DNA of 62,255 bases from the NCBI GenBank assembly GCA_937892545.1, contig CALAFO010000089.1, forward strand, positions 1 through 62,255, written 5' to 3'. Shown in pieces: positions 43,801-51,643 of the stretch. The stretch comes from Scatosoma sp002474405 (GTDB lineage Bacteria; Bacillota; Clostridia; Christensenellales; Borkfalkiaceae). A program made the translations under genes and the position numbers. The notes under the pieces are model-generated. The model made no database searches and was not told the origin of the DNA. It saw nothing but the letters and a program-made list of their open reading frames with translations. Within the stretch, counting starts at the first letter, position 1; every line of letters begins with the position of its first letter.

Positions 43801-45122
43801 ACTTTTTTGGCTGGCTGAGGATTCACGAACGCAAACATATTCACGCTGATGCCGAGCCCGTACCCCGAAGCTTCGGGATTGTTTCCTTTCCAGATAATGG
43901 GGTTTACGGCGGATTCTTCGCTGCCCCACCATTCGTAAATCTGTTTGCCGTTTACGATATCCACCGCTTCGCTCGTGCCGTCCTCGTAACACCAGGTGTA
44001 CCGCGCCACGTTTTTCGTGTTGTTCGCCCACGAAGCGTTGTGCACGATATACAATCCGTCCACGGTAAGCCCGATCGGAATCGTTACGTTTTCCACGAAT
44101 TGCTTGCTGGAAGTCACCTTGCTGCTGCGCAGACCGATGACGGATTTATTGTTGTTATCTTCCTGCACGATCATATCGAACGGCACGCCGAAAAATTCCT
44201 GTTCGCCCACAAGATTGAATCCCGTAAGCTCGTTGTCCGCGCCCTGTCCCGTCCAGCCGATACCGCTGCCGCCGTAATAGCCCGTGGTAGCAAGATTTCT
44301 GATATCGATCGTTGTAAATACAGCCTCTTCTTTCCGCTGTTCGTAATCCTTCGCGGGAATAACGGTAACGCCGAGATTTTCGTCGTCCATATTGCCGTAT
44401 ACGAATTTCAGATCGTCGTATTGAATGGTCGGCGTGATTTTCGTATCCGCGTCGGTCATCATATGCGCAAAGCCGATCGCGCACACTTTGGCAAGATTCA
44501 CGGGCGTATCTTTCACTTTCACGTTGTTTTCGTTGACGTATTCGCCGTTGGAAGAAAACGCCGTAAACGGCACCTGCACGTACTGCCATTCGCCTGTAAT
44601 CGTAGCGTCGACGTACGATTTCAGCTGCACGTTGCTTCTGATGTACCGCTGATTCGCAGGCGCGGAAGCATATTCCTCCCCGCGCGACTGGAACAGATAA
44701 ATATTAAAGAAACTTGCAGGGGTATCGTTGAGCTTTATCCAGAATTCCACCGCGCTTTTTTTATAGAAATTTTCGGGTGTTTTGTCGGAAAATCCCGCGC
44801 CCGTGTAAATATCGTAATCCTTTCCGAGGTCGATATAAAACTCTGTGTTTGCCGTCTGCGTGCAATCCACCGCAAGCGTCTTTCCCCCGTTCTGCGTATC
44901 GGATGAATTTACGTATTCCGGATCCGTCGTGGCGGTGCCCCACACCAGTTCCCTCCCGGATTGCAAACCGTTTTTATAAATCGAAACAAGCGTCTCGGCG
45001 CCCTCTTTTTCCGGCGAAACAAGTTCCGCGCGCGTCAAAAGGTTCGAGAACGCAAAGCTCCCGCAGAGCGTCATCATAAGCGTCAGTACGATTATTAACG
45101 TATTTTTCAGTTTTCTTGTCAC
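40818..45122 (-). CDS. Giant surface protein: GH-A-like barrel plus one SLH-like repeat
   Basis: A 1434-aa secreted protein starting at GTG (AAGGAG 7 nt ahead). After a signal peptide come two beta-sandwich regions (about 45-245 and 265-490), then a barrel from about 530 (F-W-G-V-N-I-N-A-Y and N-L-I-R-I-L-D-W-D). L-E-I-T-N-E-S-N-L (Glu near 685) looks like a clan GH-A acid/base, and V-T-E-S-L-I-A-E-P (near 891) like the nucleophile strand. Beta domains follow, then an SLH-like repeat (Y-A-D-A-N-S-S-H-W-A-Y-E-Q-F, about 1270), a second weak copy, a transmembrane helix (about 1410-1428) and K-K-K-R. Probable surface glycosidase of unassigned family. Confidence 0.7.
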   Translation of the reverse strand: MTRKLKNTLIIVLTLMMTLCGSFAFSNLLTRAELVSPEKEGAETLVSIYKNGLQSGRELVWGTATTDPEYVNSSDTQNGGKTLAVDCTQTANTEFYIDLGKDYDIYTGAGFSDKTPENFYKKSAVEFWIKLNDTPASFFNIYLFQSRGEEYASAPANQRYIRSNVQLKSYVDATITGEWQYVQVPFTAFSSNGEYVNENNVKVKDTPVNLAKVCAIGFAHMMTDADTKITPTIQYDDLKFVYGNMDDENLGVTVIPAKDYEQRKEEAVFTTIDIRNLATTGYYGGSGIGWTGQGADNELTGFNLVGEQEFFGVPFDMIVQEDNNNKSVIGLRSSKVTSSKQFVENVTIPIGLTVDGLYIVHNASWANNTKNVARYTWCYEDGTSEAVDIVNGKQIYEWWGSEESAVNPIIWKGNNPEASGYGLGISVNMFAFVNPQPAKKVKELKCEIVSEEAACMIIALTAADFGGAGMFMAERENVYSPDTSDWYAYELADLEAMIGSPLDVSYLLDNADHGKVQTKGDEFVFADGTKANFWGVNINAYSLFQTHDKTDILVNAIAAGGYNLIRILDWDSSYYYPNIFGYNGNGKDVAAEQLDQFNYFWAACKKKGIYLDFVMLGGRYATKDVTDDKLSDSEVADISQGFKMEVYIDERLQQSTKELVRDVLGSVNPYTGTKLAEDRTLAMLEITNESNLMTMYDDSANYQFKSETYKQMAQQKYATFLKKKYNPGGTLSVKETENAIKAAWKEDGKTGFDSRNESLEDATVQINGDFLTDKYSAQRCADGFEFFYTLMESFYSDMNDWAKESVPAGGLGVECPIAGGTNFAGDDRSDLFLNAHYDYVARHTYQSHPTTGTEYQVGTSVPNGGSTLGDIGGNTFANASFRKVMGLPYIVTESLIAEPNIHSMEFNLIAAAIYSYQGWSLTAFTYMNKALDKRTNQISNSFIIMDHPGRFSTIASASLLYRRAEITKAEVGYYRVITVDDAMDYRNQIMGLPDGTYVVGKTGVYFADKDGNLLFQSGDFDISEAESDIEILEKILHLQLISEGGEMIWNREEQTFFLNTASTQGAVGYIGGKNIRLNDVELSIETGYAQVTVSALGKAENGENPTVASAERLLVTAVGQSRNTGAEISSDGTTITSLGTAPILVQPILGRIILKSFDDFEVYILNSSGVRVTDRSATAEKNSDGYTVITLKKGDNTTYYEIVRTRVSERKPAYGSYRDIGGEYANAIEAIKNYMPGKTETLFLTEETTEKGDFIGAVVNASHLTGGNRAYADANSSHWAYEQFKTAREYGLVDGLQIKAYEKLTYKAAYFALYNAVKGMGVTMNEDLSVLDDADLKNWNDGDKAMLAALVSVKIISAEDLGKIKPTDTLTRGESAVYIFRLTEAKDAEDPIVPQPDEKEKKNGAAIGITIAAVCVAAALGAGAFVIIRKKKRG

Positions 45123-45329
45123 GATTTTCTCCTTATATCAGAAAAATACCGTATTCCGCCCGCGGAAAACGCCGCCGTCTACGGAATTACATTTTTCGCG
45201 ATTGATTATATCATGACGCCATGTATTAAAATAGTTAAAAACTTATTGCATTTTTTTGAAATCTTATTTTTTGATTTTATCGTTTCCGTTAAAACGCTTT
45301 GAAAAGCAGGCGTTTTCTCCGTGCTTTAT

Positions 45330-46508
45330 TTATGCGTTTTTCTCTTTGCGGCAATCTTCGATATGCAATTTTACACCACGCGAAACAAGCGTACTCTGTA
45401 CTTTTTCGGGCTCGATTTCCCCCGTATCGCTGTATAAAGCCGCCAAAACGCCCGCAGCTTCCCCCGTTACGGCGCATACCGGAATCACCCGCGCGATATC
45501 CCACATGTCGTCGTCCTCCACGGATACGCACCTTCCCGCCGCGAAGAGATTTTTTATTTTTCTTCCGTAAAGCGCGCCCATGGGAAGTTCGTAAGCGGGA
45601 CCGCGCGATTTCCAGCTGCCGAACGTTCCCGCGCTCGCGGCGATATATTTTCCGTCGTCCGATTTTCTTAAATTTTCCGCGCCGCACAATCTGCACGTCA
45701 TTCTCACCTGCGGAATCATGCTCACCGCCGCAAGCGCATGCGCGCGGGATACCTCGCCGTTTTTCAGAAAGTCGTTCAGCACCGTTTCATGCGCTTTTTT
45801 CGTCATCATAGAAAGCTCCTCCGCACCAAGCCCGGAAAACGTTTTTTCTGCTGCAAACGCCGAAGAATATACGGTATCCCGGCTGCCGCGCATATTCAGA
45901 AGGTATTCTCCGCCCCGCGTTTCGTAATACCATGCGGCGAGAACGTTGCCTTTTCCCGATAAAGCGGTATCCTCGCCCGCATAAGCGCAAAGCGTCGCGT
46001 CGCCCGTACAATCCACAAACGTTTTCGCCGTAAAAGAAAGCGTTTCCGAGCGCGTCGTAATGCCGATTTTTAAAATCTTGTCTCCCCGTTTGTTTTTTTG
46101 CGTTTCCGAAAGCATAGCGCCGTATAAAATATCCACGCCGTTTTCGCTCAGCAACCGCTCCGCCAGAAACGCGAACATATAGGGATTAAACTGTGCTTCA
46201 TAGCGTTTTTCACGCCGTTCTTCCATCGTCCCGCCGCGCCCCCACGCCTCCGGAATCGGACTTTCCGCACCTTCCGAAACGGAAAGGCGCAGCAATTCTT
46301 CGGCGATTCCATGGCAAAGTTGCGTCCCCTCACCGTCGCATAAGGGCAAGTAATACGTTACAAGTCCTGCGGCAGCAAGTCCTCCCAAAAGATACGTTGC
46401 TTCCGCAAGCAACGTTTTTGCGCCCGTACGGGCAGCCGAAAGCGCCGCGGAAATTCCCGCCGTCCCTCCGCCGATAACGATGACGTCGTACGAATTGTTT
46501 CTTTCCAT
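45330..46508 (-). CDS. FAD-dependent oxidoreductase (FAD_oxidored type)
   Basis: A 392-aa flavoprotein. The N-terminal Rossmann motif is V-I-G-G-G-T-A-G-I-S-A-A, with F-V-D-C-T-G-D-A-T mid-protein and L-F-A-A-G-R-C-V-S near the C terminus: the FAD-binding pattern of the FAD_oxidored family often found in carbohydrate clusters. Substrate unknown. GGGGAG lies 10 nt before the ATG, and a TATAAT sits upstream on the minus strand. It is separate from the surface-protein operon (207 nt gap). Confidence 0.75.
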   Translation of the reverse strand: MERNNSYDVIVIGGGTAGISAALSAARTGAKTLLAEATYLLGGLAAAGLVTYYLPLCDGEGTQLCHGIAEELLRLSVSEGAESPIPEAWGRGGTMEERREKRYEAQFNPYMFAFLAERLLSENGVDILYGAMLSETQKNKRGDKILKIGITTRSETLSFTAKTFVDCTGDATLCAYAGEDTALSGKGNVLAAWYYETRGGEYLLNMRGSRDTVYSSAFAAEKTFSGLGAEELSMMTKKAHETVLNDFLKNGEVSRAHALAAVSMIPQVRMTCRLCGAENLRKSDDGKYIAASAGTFGSWKSRGPAYELPMGALYGRKIKNLFAAGRCVSVEDDDMWDIARVIPVCAVTGEAAGVLAALYSDTGEIEPEKVQSTLVSRGVKLHIEDCRKEKNA

Positions 46509-46925
46509 GTTCCGTTTCTCCCCGAAGTTTTTTATACGCTTCCATTATAACGGGAAATATTACGAATGATAGCGGCAAAATTATCTCTTTTTAATAAATT
46601 CTTATCTTCCGAAAAATAAAAACTCCGAAAACGCTCCGTCATCCGACAGCCGCTCTGTGATTTTTCCGTTTGTACTCCGGTATCACTTTAAAAACCTCTT
46701 TGTCAGTATTTTTATTTTTGCCCGGCGTTTTCCGTCGTTTTTTCTTCCGTAACGCAGAACACGGCAAAACAGGCGCAGACTTTTCGTCTGCGCCCGTCTT
46801 TTTGTCCTTTTCCGGAAATTTTACGAAGTTTCCGTCGTATCTTTGCGGCTGTCCGCTTCCTTGTCCGGCTTCCATCCGTTGCCCGCATACGCGTTTTTGC
46901 CGCCATTCGCCGCAACGCGGCTGTT
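46509..46925. other. Intergenic stretch of about 400 bases
   Basis: Holds the FAD-oxidoreductase promoter region (TATAAT near 46545 on the minus strand, -35 weak) and the oleate-hydratase terminator at 46772-46794. Short open frames here run through the terminator hairpin and lack ribosome sites, so no gene is called. Confidence 0.5.
46766..46794 (-). terminator. Terminator of the oleate hydratase gene
   Basis: A perfect nine-base stem GGCGCAGAC/GTCTGCGCC (46772-46794) with a five-base loop; on the minus strand it is followed by UGUUUU. It lies about 130 nt beyond the stop. Confidence 0.7.
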
Positions 46926-48710
46926 TCAGATGATACCGCTTTCTTTCGCAAGTTTTTCCGCGTCGGTTCCCTTGATTTTCGAAGTAACTTCTTTCAGCAG
47001 GATCTTTTCCTTCATCGAAAGTTTCATGCTCGAAATCGGCTGCTTATCCAGCGCGTAATACACCGCCCGCAACAGTTCGCGCACGTCGTACACGCTGCCC
47101 CACACTTCCGGCACCGCTCTGTCGATATCCAGCAGCGTATACACCGATTCCATGCCCGTTCTCATCGAATATTCTATGGTGAAAATGGTATCTCTCGGCG
47201 TTTCCGCAAACTGCCCGATGAACGCGAAGTTCACGGCGCCTTCGGGCACCACCTTCGGTCTGTCGGAGTTCTTGCGGGGGCGGAAGAACGCGTTGATGAA
47301 CGGCATATAGCACGTTGTGGTGTTCGCCCGCGTTTTCGCGTACTCGTCGATTTTTTCGGTCGGCACGCCGATGTGATACAGCCACTCTTTGCACACTTCT
47401 TCGCCCGTGCAGTCGCGCATCGCCTTCTTCACGTAATTGCCCGGTCTGTCGGTGTTCAGCGCATACAGCCAGATTAAAACGGTGTTCTTGTTCTGCGATT
47501 TGAACTGCGGCTGGCGGTTAATCGTCCAGGACATATACCAGTTATCCACGCTGTCTTTCACGGTAACGATGCCTCCCGTGGTAACTCTGCCCGCTCTCGG
47601 ATCGCGGCGGCAGATTTTCTCGATATATTGTATAACTTCCTCGTCCGCGGTTTCCACCGTCGCGCTCATCCAGTTGGTTTCGTCCGGGTGGTCGCAATAG
47701 TTGGAAGGATTACCGAACGCGGGGTCCTGAATCGCGATGTTTTTCCACAAATCCCACGATTCTCCGCCGCCCTTTCTCACCTTCGAAAGGTCGGGCGCGT
47801 GCGTCTGATCGCCGTAGCAGCTCGTATCCGTGCAGCAACCGTTGGTAATAAACACAAGGTCGCTTTCCAGCAGGTCGATGCACCCCTTTTCGCCGTTTTT
47901 CACGTACTCGATTTTCTTCGCCGTTTTCTTTTTGCCGTTGATATCGAACACCACGTTCTTCACGTCGATGCCGTATTCCGTTTTCACGCCGTGATTTTCA
48001 AGATATTTCTGCAGCGGCTGAATCAGACTTTCATACTGATTGTATTTCGTAAACCGAAGCGCCGAGAAATCGGGCAATCCGTCGATATGGTGCACGTATC
48101 TTTGCAGGTATCTCTTCATTTCCAGCGCGGAATCCCACGTATGGAAAGCGAACATCGTCTGCCAGTACAGCCAGAAATTGCTCTGCCAGAAATTGTCGTC
48201 GAAGTAATCGCTGATTTTCTTATCTTCCAGCTCCTCTTCGGGCGTCATAAACAGCTTGCTCACCTGCATCGCCGCTTCCTTGTTCAGGTTGAATTTGTTG
48301 TCCGTGTGCGCGTTTTCGCCGCGGTTCACCGTAGCGCGGCACAACGAATAGTTCGGGTCGGCTTTATTCAGGCGGTAATATTCGTCCAGCACCGAAAGCC
48401 CCGGATTTTCCAGCGAGGGCACGTCTCTGAACATTTCCCACATCACTTCGAAGTGGTTGTCCATTTCTCTGCCGCCGCGCATATAAAACCCGCTGCCCGG
48501 CACCGCTCTGCCGTCGCACGAGCCGCCCGCTATATCCAGCTTTTCCAGCAGGTGAATATGCTCGCCTTTCATCTGTCCGTCGCGCACAAGGAAGAACGCC
48601 GCGGAAAGTCCCGCCAGCCCCGTGCCGATGATATACGCCGATTTCCCGTCCACGCCTTCCGGCTTCACGGGATGAGCGAACGCTTCATAATTTCCTGATC
48701 CGTAATACAT
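46926..48710 (-). CDS. ohyA: Oleate hydratase
   Basis: A 594-aa protein of the oleate hydratase (MCRA) family, of normal length. The FAD motif is I-I-G-T-G-L-A-G-L-S-A (about 27-37), followed by L-L-E-K-L-D-I-A-G-G-S and the family signature R-G-G-R-E-M-D-N-H-F-E (about 78-88), whose Glu is catalytic in characterised members. These enzymes add water to the cis-9 double bond of oleic and related acids, often as detoxification. GGAGGT precedes the ATG and the promoter is near consensus. The TetR gene next to it is its probable regulator. Confidence 0.9.
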   Translation of the reverse strand: MYYGSGNYEAFAHPVKPEGVDGKSAYIIGTGLAGLSAAFFLVRDGQMKGEHIHLLEKLDIAGGSCDGRAVPGSGFYMRGGREMDNHFEVMWEMFRDVPSLENPGLSVLDEYYRLNKADPNYSLCRATVNRGENAHTDNKFNLNKEAAMQVSKLFMTPEEELEDKKISDYFDDNFWQSNFWLYWQTMFAFHTWDSALEMKRYLQRYVHHIDGLPDFSALRFTKYNQYESLIQPLQKYLENHGVKTEYGIDVKNVVFDINGKKKTAKKIEYVKNGEKGCIDLLESDLVFITNGCCTDTSCYGDQTHAPDLSKVRKGGGESWDLWKNIAIQDPAFGNPSNYCDHPDETNWMSATVETADEEVIQYIEKICRRDPRAGRVTTGGIVTVKDSVDNWYMSWTINRQPQFKSQNKNTVLIWLYALNTDRPGNYVKKAMRDCTGEEVCKEWLYHIGVPTEKIDEYAKTRANTTTCYMPFINAFFRPRKNSDRPKVVPEGAVNFAFIGQFAETPRDTIFTIEYSMRTGMESVYTLLDIDRAVPEVWGSVYDVRELLRAVYYALDKQPISSMKLSMKEKILLKEVTSKIKGTDAEKLAKESGII

Positions 48711-48757
48711 TGTTGTTTACCTCCGGTTTTGCTTTCGCAATTATTTTTTACATTTCT

Positions 48758-48786
48758 ATTATAAACGTATTTTTTCCGGATGACAA
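48758..48786 (-). promoter_or_regulatory. Promoter of the oleate hydratase gene
   Basis: Minus-strand TTGTCA (48786-48781), 17-nt spacer, TATAAT (48763-48758). Confidence 0.8.
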
Positions 48787-48880
48787 CAGACAATTTTTCC
48801 GTTCCGTCGCAATTTCCGACAGGCGGCGAAAACTGTAAAAATTTTATACATTTCCGCCGTTTTGTCTGAAAAACGCCATA

Positions 48881-48911
48881 AAAAAACCGGCGCGCGTAAA
48901 TACGCCCGCCG
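48881..48911 (-). terminator. Terminator of the TetR gene
   Basis: GGCG(C)GCGT and ACGC(C)CGCC arms (48889-48910), followed on the minus strand by a run of seven U. Confidence 0.65.
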
Positions 48912-48959
48912 CAGCTTTTCCGTAACTTTAAACAATCGCTTTCAACCGCCGCAAAAATT

Positions 48960-49520
48960 TTACCGCCCGCCGTTAAAATTCTTGAACGCGGCTTCTATCG
49001 AACCGCTCACGATTTTACTCACCCTGTCGGTAATCGATTCGGGACTTTCCCGCATATCGTTTCTGATCCACTCCAGAAGCACGCCCACAAACGCGTACTT
49101 GTAAAAATCGGCGATGTATTTCTTGTTCTCGTCCCGCACGGTGTAATTTTTCGCCTTTTCGTCCACCACGTTTTTCAGAAGCGGATACACCAGACGGTAC
49201 AAATACTGTTCCAGAAGTTCCAGCGAAACGGAATGATAAATATTCTCGATAAACGTTTTATCCTCTTTCGCCAGATAAAACACCGCAAGAAACCCTTCTT
49301 GCCAGGTAGCGTACGTGCGGTTTTCTTTCAGCACCTTTTCGGTATCTTCTATGCACGTCCACTCCACAAGGTCGTAAATATCCTGAAAATGGTAATAAAA
49401 CGTCTGGCGGTTGATGCCGCAGTCGTCCGCAATGTCCTGCACCGTGATTTTATTCAGTTTCTTTTCGCGGAGTAACTTTTTCAAAGACGCGGAAATCGCC
49501 CGCTTGGTAATATCGCTCAT
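48960..49520 (-). CDS. TetR-family transcriptional regulator
   Basis: A 186-aa regulator. The N-terminal HTH (I-T-V-Q-D-I-A-D-D-C-G-I-N-R-Q-T-F-Y-Y-H-F) is classic TetR; the C-terminal part resembles the TetR_C_8/DhaS-like group. The start at 49520 matches the family N terminus; the ribosome site is weak. It has its own promoter and terminator and lies directly upstream of oleate hydratase in the same direction. A fatty-acid-responsive repressor of that gene is the likely role (inference). Confidence 0.85.
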   Translation of the reverse strand: MSDITKRAISASLKKLLREKKLNKITVQDIADDCGINRQTFYYHFQDIYDLVEWTCIEDTEKVLKENRTYATWQEGFLAVFYLAKEDKTFIENIYHSVSLELLEQYLYRLVYPLLKNVVDEKAKNYTVRDENKKYIADFYKYAFVGVLLEWIRNDMRESPESITDRVSKIVSGSIEAAFKNFNGGR

Positions 49521-49588
49521 GATTTTCAGCCCTGCGCGCCGCCAAAGTTTCCCGCGGCGCCGCTCCCCGTTCAATATTCAACGCCGTA

Positions 49589-49617
49589 AGTATATCATTT
49601 TTTTTATGAAAAGTCAA
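49589..49617 (-). promoter_or_regulatory. Promoter of the TetR gene
   Basis: Minus-strand TTGACT (49617-49612), 17-nt spacer, TATACT (49594-49589). Confidence 0.8.
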
Positions 49618-49735
49618 GCGCCCGCAAAGCCGTCTTTCGCCCGTTTTTTCGCTTGCTCTCCGCCGCGGTTTCCGTACCTGCGCGCCCGCGCGCACCACCC
49701 CGCCGGCGCTTGCATCTACGATATTATTTTCATTT

Positions 49736-50512
49736 TCAGTCGCTTCCTTTCATCGCCAGACTCCGCCCGCCGTCAATCGCGTACGTCTGCCCCGTAATAA
49801 ACGCCGCCCGCTCCGAAACCAGAAACGCCGTCAATTCCGCCACGTCCGCCGCCGTGCATTTCCTATGCAGAAAATTCGAACCGTACACGTAGGCGGAATC
49901 CCCGTCCTCTCCGGGACGGGCAACTACGCCGGGCGCCACGGAATTCACGTTGATGCCGTATTCTCCCAGCTCCTTCGCCAAAGCCTTCGTAAAGGCAATC
50001 ACGCCGCCCTTCGCCGCCGCGTAATCGCAGCAGGTTTTCAGCCCGTTCAGCCCCACCACAGAAGAAAAATTCACGATTTTCCCGCCTCTGCCCTGCATAA
50101 TCATCGCCCGCGCCGCCGCGCGGCTCACGTAAATTGCGCCGTACAAATTCACTTTCAGCACCCTGTCTATCACGTCGTCGTCCTGCTCCGTCAGCGGCAC
50201 GTATTTCGCGTTCTTCCCCGCAATCCGCGCGCTTCCTCCCGCCACGTGCACCGCAATATCTATCCCGCCCAGTTCCGCCGCGATTTTTTCCGCCGTCCCG
50301 TTCACCGAAGCGGAATCGGTAACATCCGCTGCGTACCCTTTCGCCACGCCGCCCGCCGCCGCAATCCGCGCCAGCGTCTTTTCCGCCGCCGCTTCCGATA
50401 TATCGCACACCGCCACTTTCGCGCCGCCTTTCGCCAAAACCAACGCCGTCTCGCCGCCGATATACCCTCCCGCGCCCGTTACCCACGCCGTCTTTCCCGT
50501 AAATTCGCCCAT
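49736..50512 (-). CDS. Short-chain dehydrogenase/reductase (FabG-like)
   Basis: A 258-aa classical SDR: T-G-A-G-G-Y-I-G cofactor loop, N-F-S-S-V (catalytic Ser) and Y-A-A-A-K (catalytic Tyr/Lys), with a C-terminal I-D-G-G. The start at 50512 has AGGAG-rich sequence ahead; an in-frame ATG at 50626 lies upstream of the promoter. Divergent from an AraC regulator; substrate unknown, possibly a sugar or polyol. Confidence 0.85.
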   Translation of the reverse strand: MGEFTGKTAWVTGAGGYIGGETALVLAKGGAKVAVCDISEAAAEKTLARIAAAGGVAKGYAADVTDSASVNGTAEKIAAELGGIDIAVHVAGGSARIAGKNAKYVPLTEQDDDVIDRVLKVNLYGAIYVSRAAARAMIMQGRGGKIVNFSSVVGLNGLKTCCDYAAAKGGVIAFTKALAKELGEYGINVNSVAPGVVARPGEDGDSAYVYGSNFLHRKCTAADVAELTAFLVSERAAFITGQTYAIDGGRSLAMKGSD

Positions 50513-50559
50513 ACTCCTTCCCTCCCGGTTCCGTTTTCCGGTTTCGCCGCTCCGCGGCT

Positions 50560-50602
50560 CCCCCGTCGGTTCCATTATACGAGCCCCCGTCGGAAAAGTA
50601 AA
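50560..50602 (-). promoter_or_regulatory. SDR promoter with direct-repeat operator
   Basis: Minus-strand TTTACT (50602-50597), 17-nt spacer, TATAAT (50579-50574). The ten-base CCGACGGGGG occurs twice in direct orientation, 24 nt apart (50593-50584 and 50569-50560), around the -10. Direct repeats about two helical turns apart suit AraC-family binding. Confidence 0.65.
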
Positions 50603-50652
50603 TGCAAAAACGCATTTTTTTGGCAAATCCGATACTTTTTTTCACCGATTTC

Positions 50653-50681
50653 TTGACTCTCCCGCTCCGATGTTTTATAAT
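50653..50681 (+). promoter_or_regulatory. Promoter of AraC regulator 2, near-leaderless
   Basis: TTGACT (50653-50658), 17-nt spacer, TATAAT (50676-50681). Only nine bases separate the -10 from the ATG at 50691. Confidence 0.8.
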
Positions 50682-50690
50682 AGAATCGCT

Positions 50691-51497
50691 ATGGAACAGG
50701 AACTTTTTTCCGAACTCACGTTTTTAAAAATTCATTACGCGGCAAACATCCTCACCGAAGCGGGAAAAGGCGCGCGCCGCGTCAACCGCCCCCGCCTTGC
50801 GATTATTTTCAAATACGAGGGCGAAACGGTGTATACCTGCGGCGGAAAAACGCTCGTTTCCAACCGCGAAAACGCCGTCATCCTGCCGCAGGGCAGCTCC
50901 TACGAATGGAAATGTGTCCGCGCCGGGCGCTTCTTCGTTCTCGAAGCCGACTGCGCCTGCGCCGCAACAACGCCCGCCGCCTTCCCTGTTTTTCAGCCGG
51001 ACAATCTGCTGCGGCTCTTTCAGAGCTGCGAATATAAATGCACGCTGAAAAACCCCGCGTACAAAGCGGAAGTATTCGCCGGCGCCTACGAAATTTTGTC
51101 GATTCTGCTCCGCCCCGCCGCCAACAAAAGCTACCTTTCCGGAACGCGGCGCGAAAAAATCGCCCCCGCGCTCGATTTTATCGCCGAAAATTATCGTCTG
51201 AAAATCAAAAACGCCCGCCTTGCGGCGCTCTGCGGCATGTCCGAAGTCTATTTCCGCAAAACGTTCACCGCGGTTACGGGTTGCTCGCCCATCGCCTTTC
51301 TGCACGCCGTCCGCACCCGAAAAGCCGCGGAAATTTTAAAAAGCGACTTCGTTTCCCTCTCCGAAGTCGCCGTTTCCGCCGGCTATGCCGATCTTTCCGA
51401 ATTTTCGCGCGCTTTTAAAAAACAAACGGGGCTTTCCCCGCGCGAATACGTCAGAAAACAGCAAAGCGAAGCTGCCCTCCCCGACGAATTCTCCTGA
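50691..51497 (+). CDS. AraC-family transcriptional regulator (2)
   Basis: A 268-aa regulator with an N-terminal cupin-like domain and a C-terminal AraC HTH pair (A-R-L-A-A-L-C-G-M-S-E-V-Y-F-R-K-T-F and L-S-E-V-A-V-S-A-G-Y). An in-frame ATG at 50670 lies inside the promoter, so the start must be 50691; no ribosome site precedes it and the mRNA is predicted to be leaderless or nearly so. Divergent from the SDR gene, which it probably controls. Confidence 0.85.
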   Translation: MEQELFSELTFLKIHYAANILTEAGKGARRVNRPRLAIIFKYEGETVYTCGGKTLVSNRENAVILPQGSSYEWKCVRAGRFFVLEADCACAATTPAAFPVFQPDNLLRLFQSCEYKCTLKNPAYKAEVFAGAYEILSILLRPAANKSYLSGTRREKIAPALDFIAENYRLKIKNARLAALCGMSEVYFRKTFTAVTGCSPIAFLHAVRTRKAAEILKSDFVSLSEVAVSAGYADLSEFSRAFKKQTGLSPREYVRKQQSEAALPDEFS

Positions 51498-51535
51498 CAA
51501 ATCGTACTTATTTGCGTTCTTCCGCCGGAAACGAT

Positions 51536-51564
51536 TGACATTTCGCGCCGTTTCGTATAAGATA
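51536..51564 (+). promoter_or_regulatory. Promoter of the EEP-family gene
   Basis: TTGACA (about 51536) and TAAGAT spaced by 17 nt, about 80 nt before the start codon. Confidence 0.55.
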
Positions 51565-51643
51565 ATATTCGTATGAGATAAATACACAGGTTCCGCCGTC
51601 GTCGCGGCAACTGTTTCGGGGGAAGCCTTTTACGGGGAAAAAT

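Noticed and set aside
41763..44906. Very long plus-strand open frame (over 1000 codons) opposite the SLH protein
   Set aside because: It is rich in Arg, Phe, His and Val, has no recognisable domain or ribosome site, and mirrors the codon pattern of the real gene on the other strand.
46639..46875. Minus-strand frame of 78 codons between the FAD oxidoreductase and oleate hydratase
   Set aside because: It reads through the oleate hydratase terminator hairpin and has no ribosome site.
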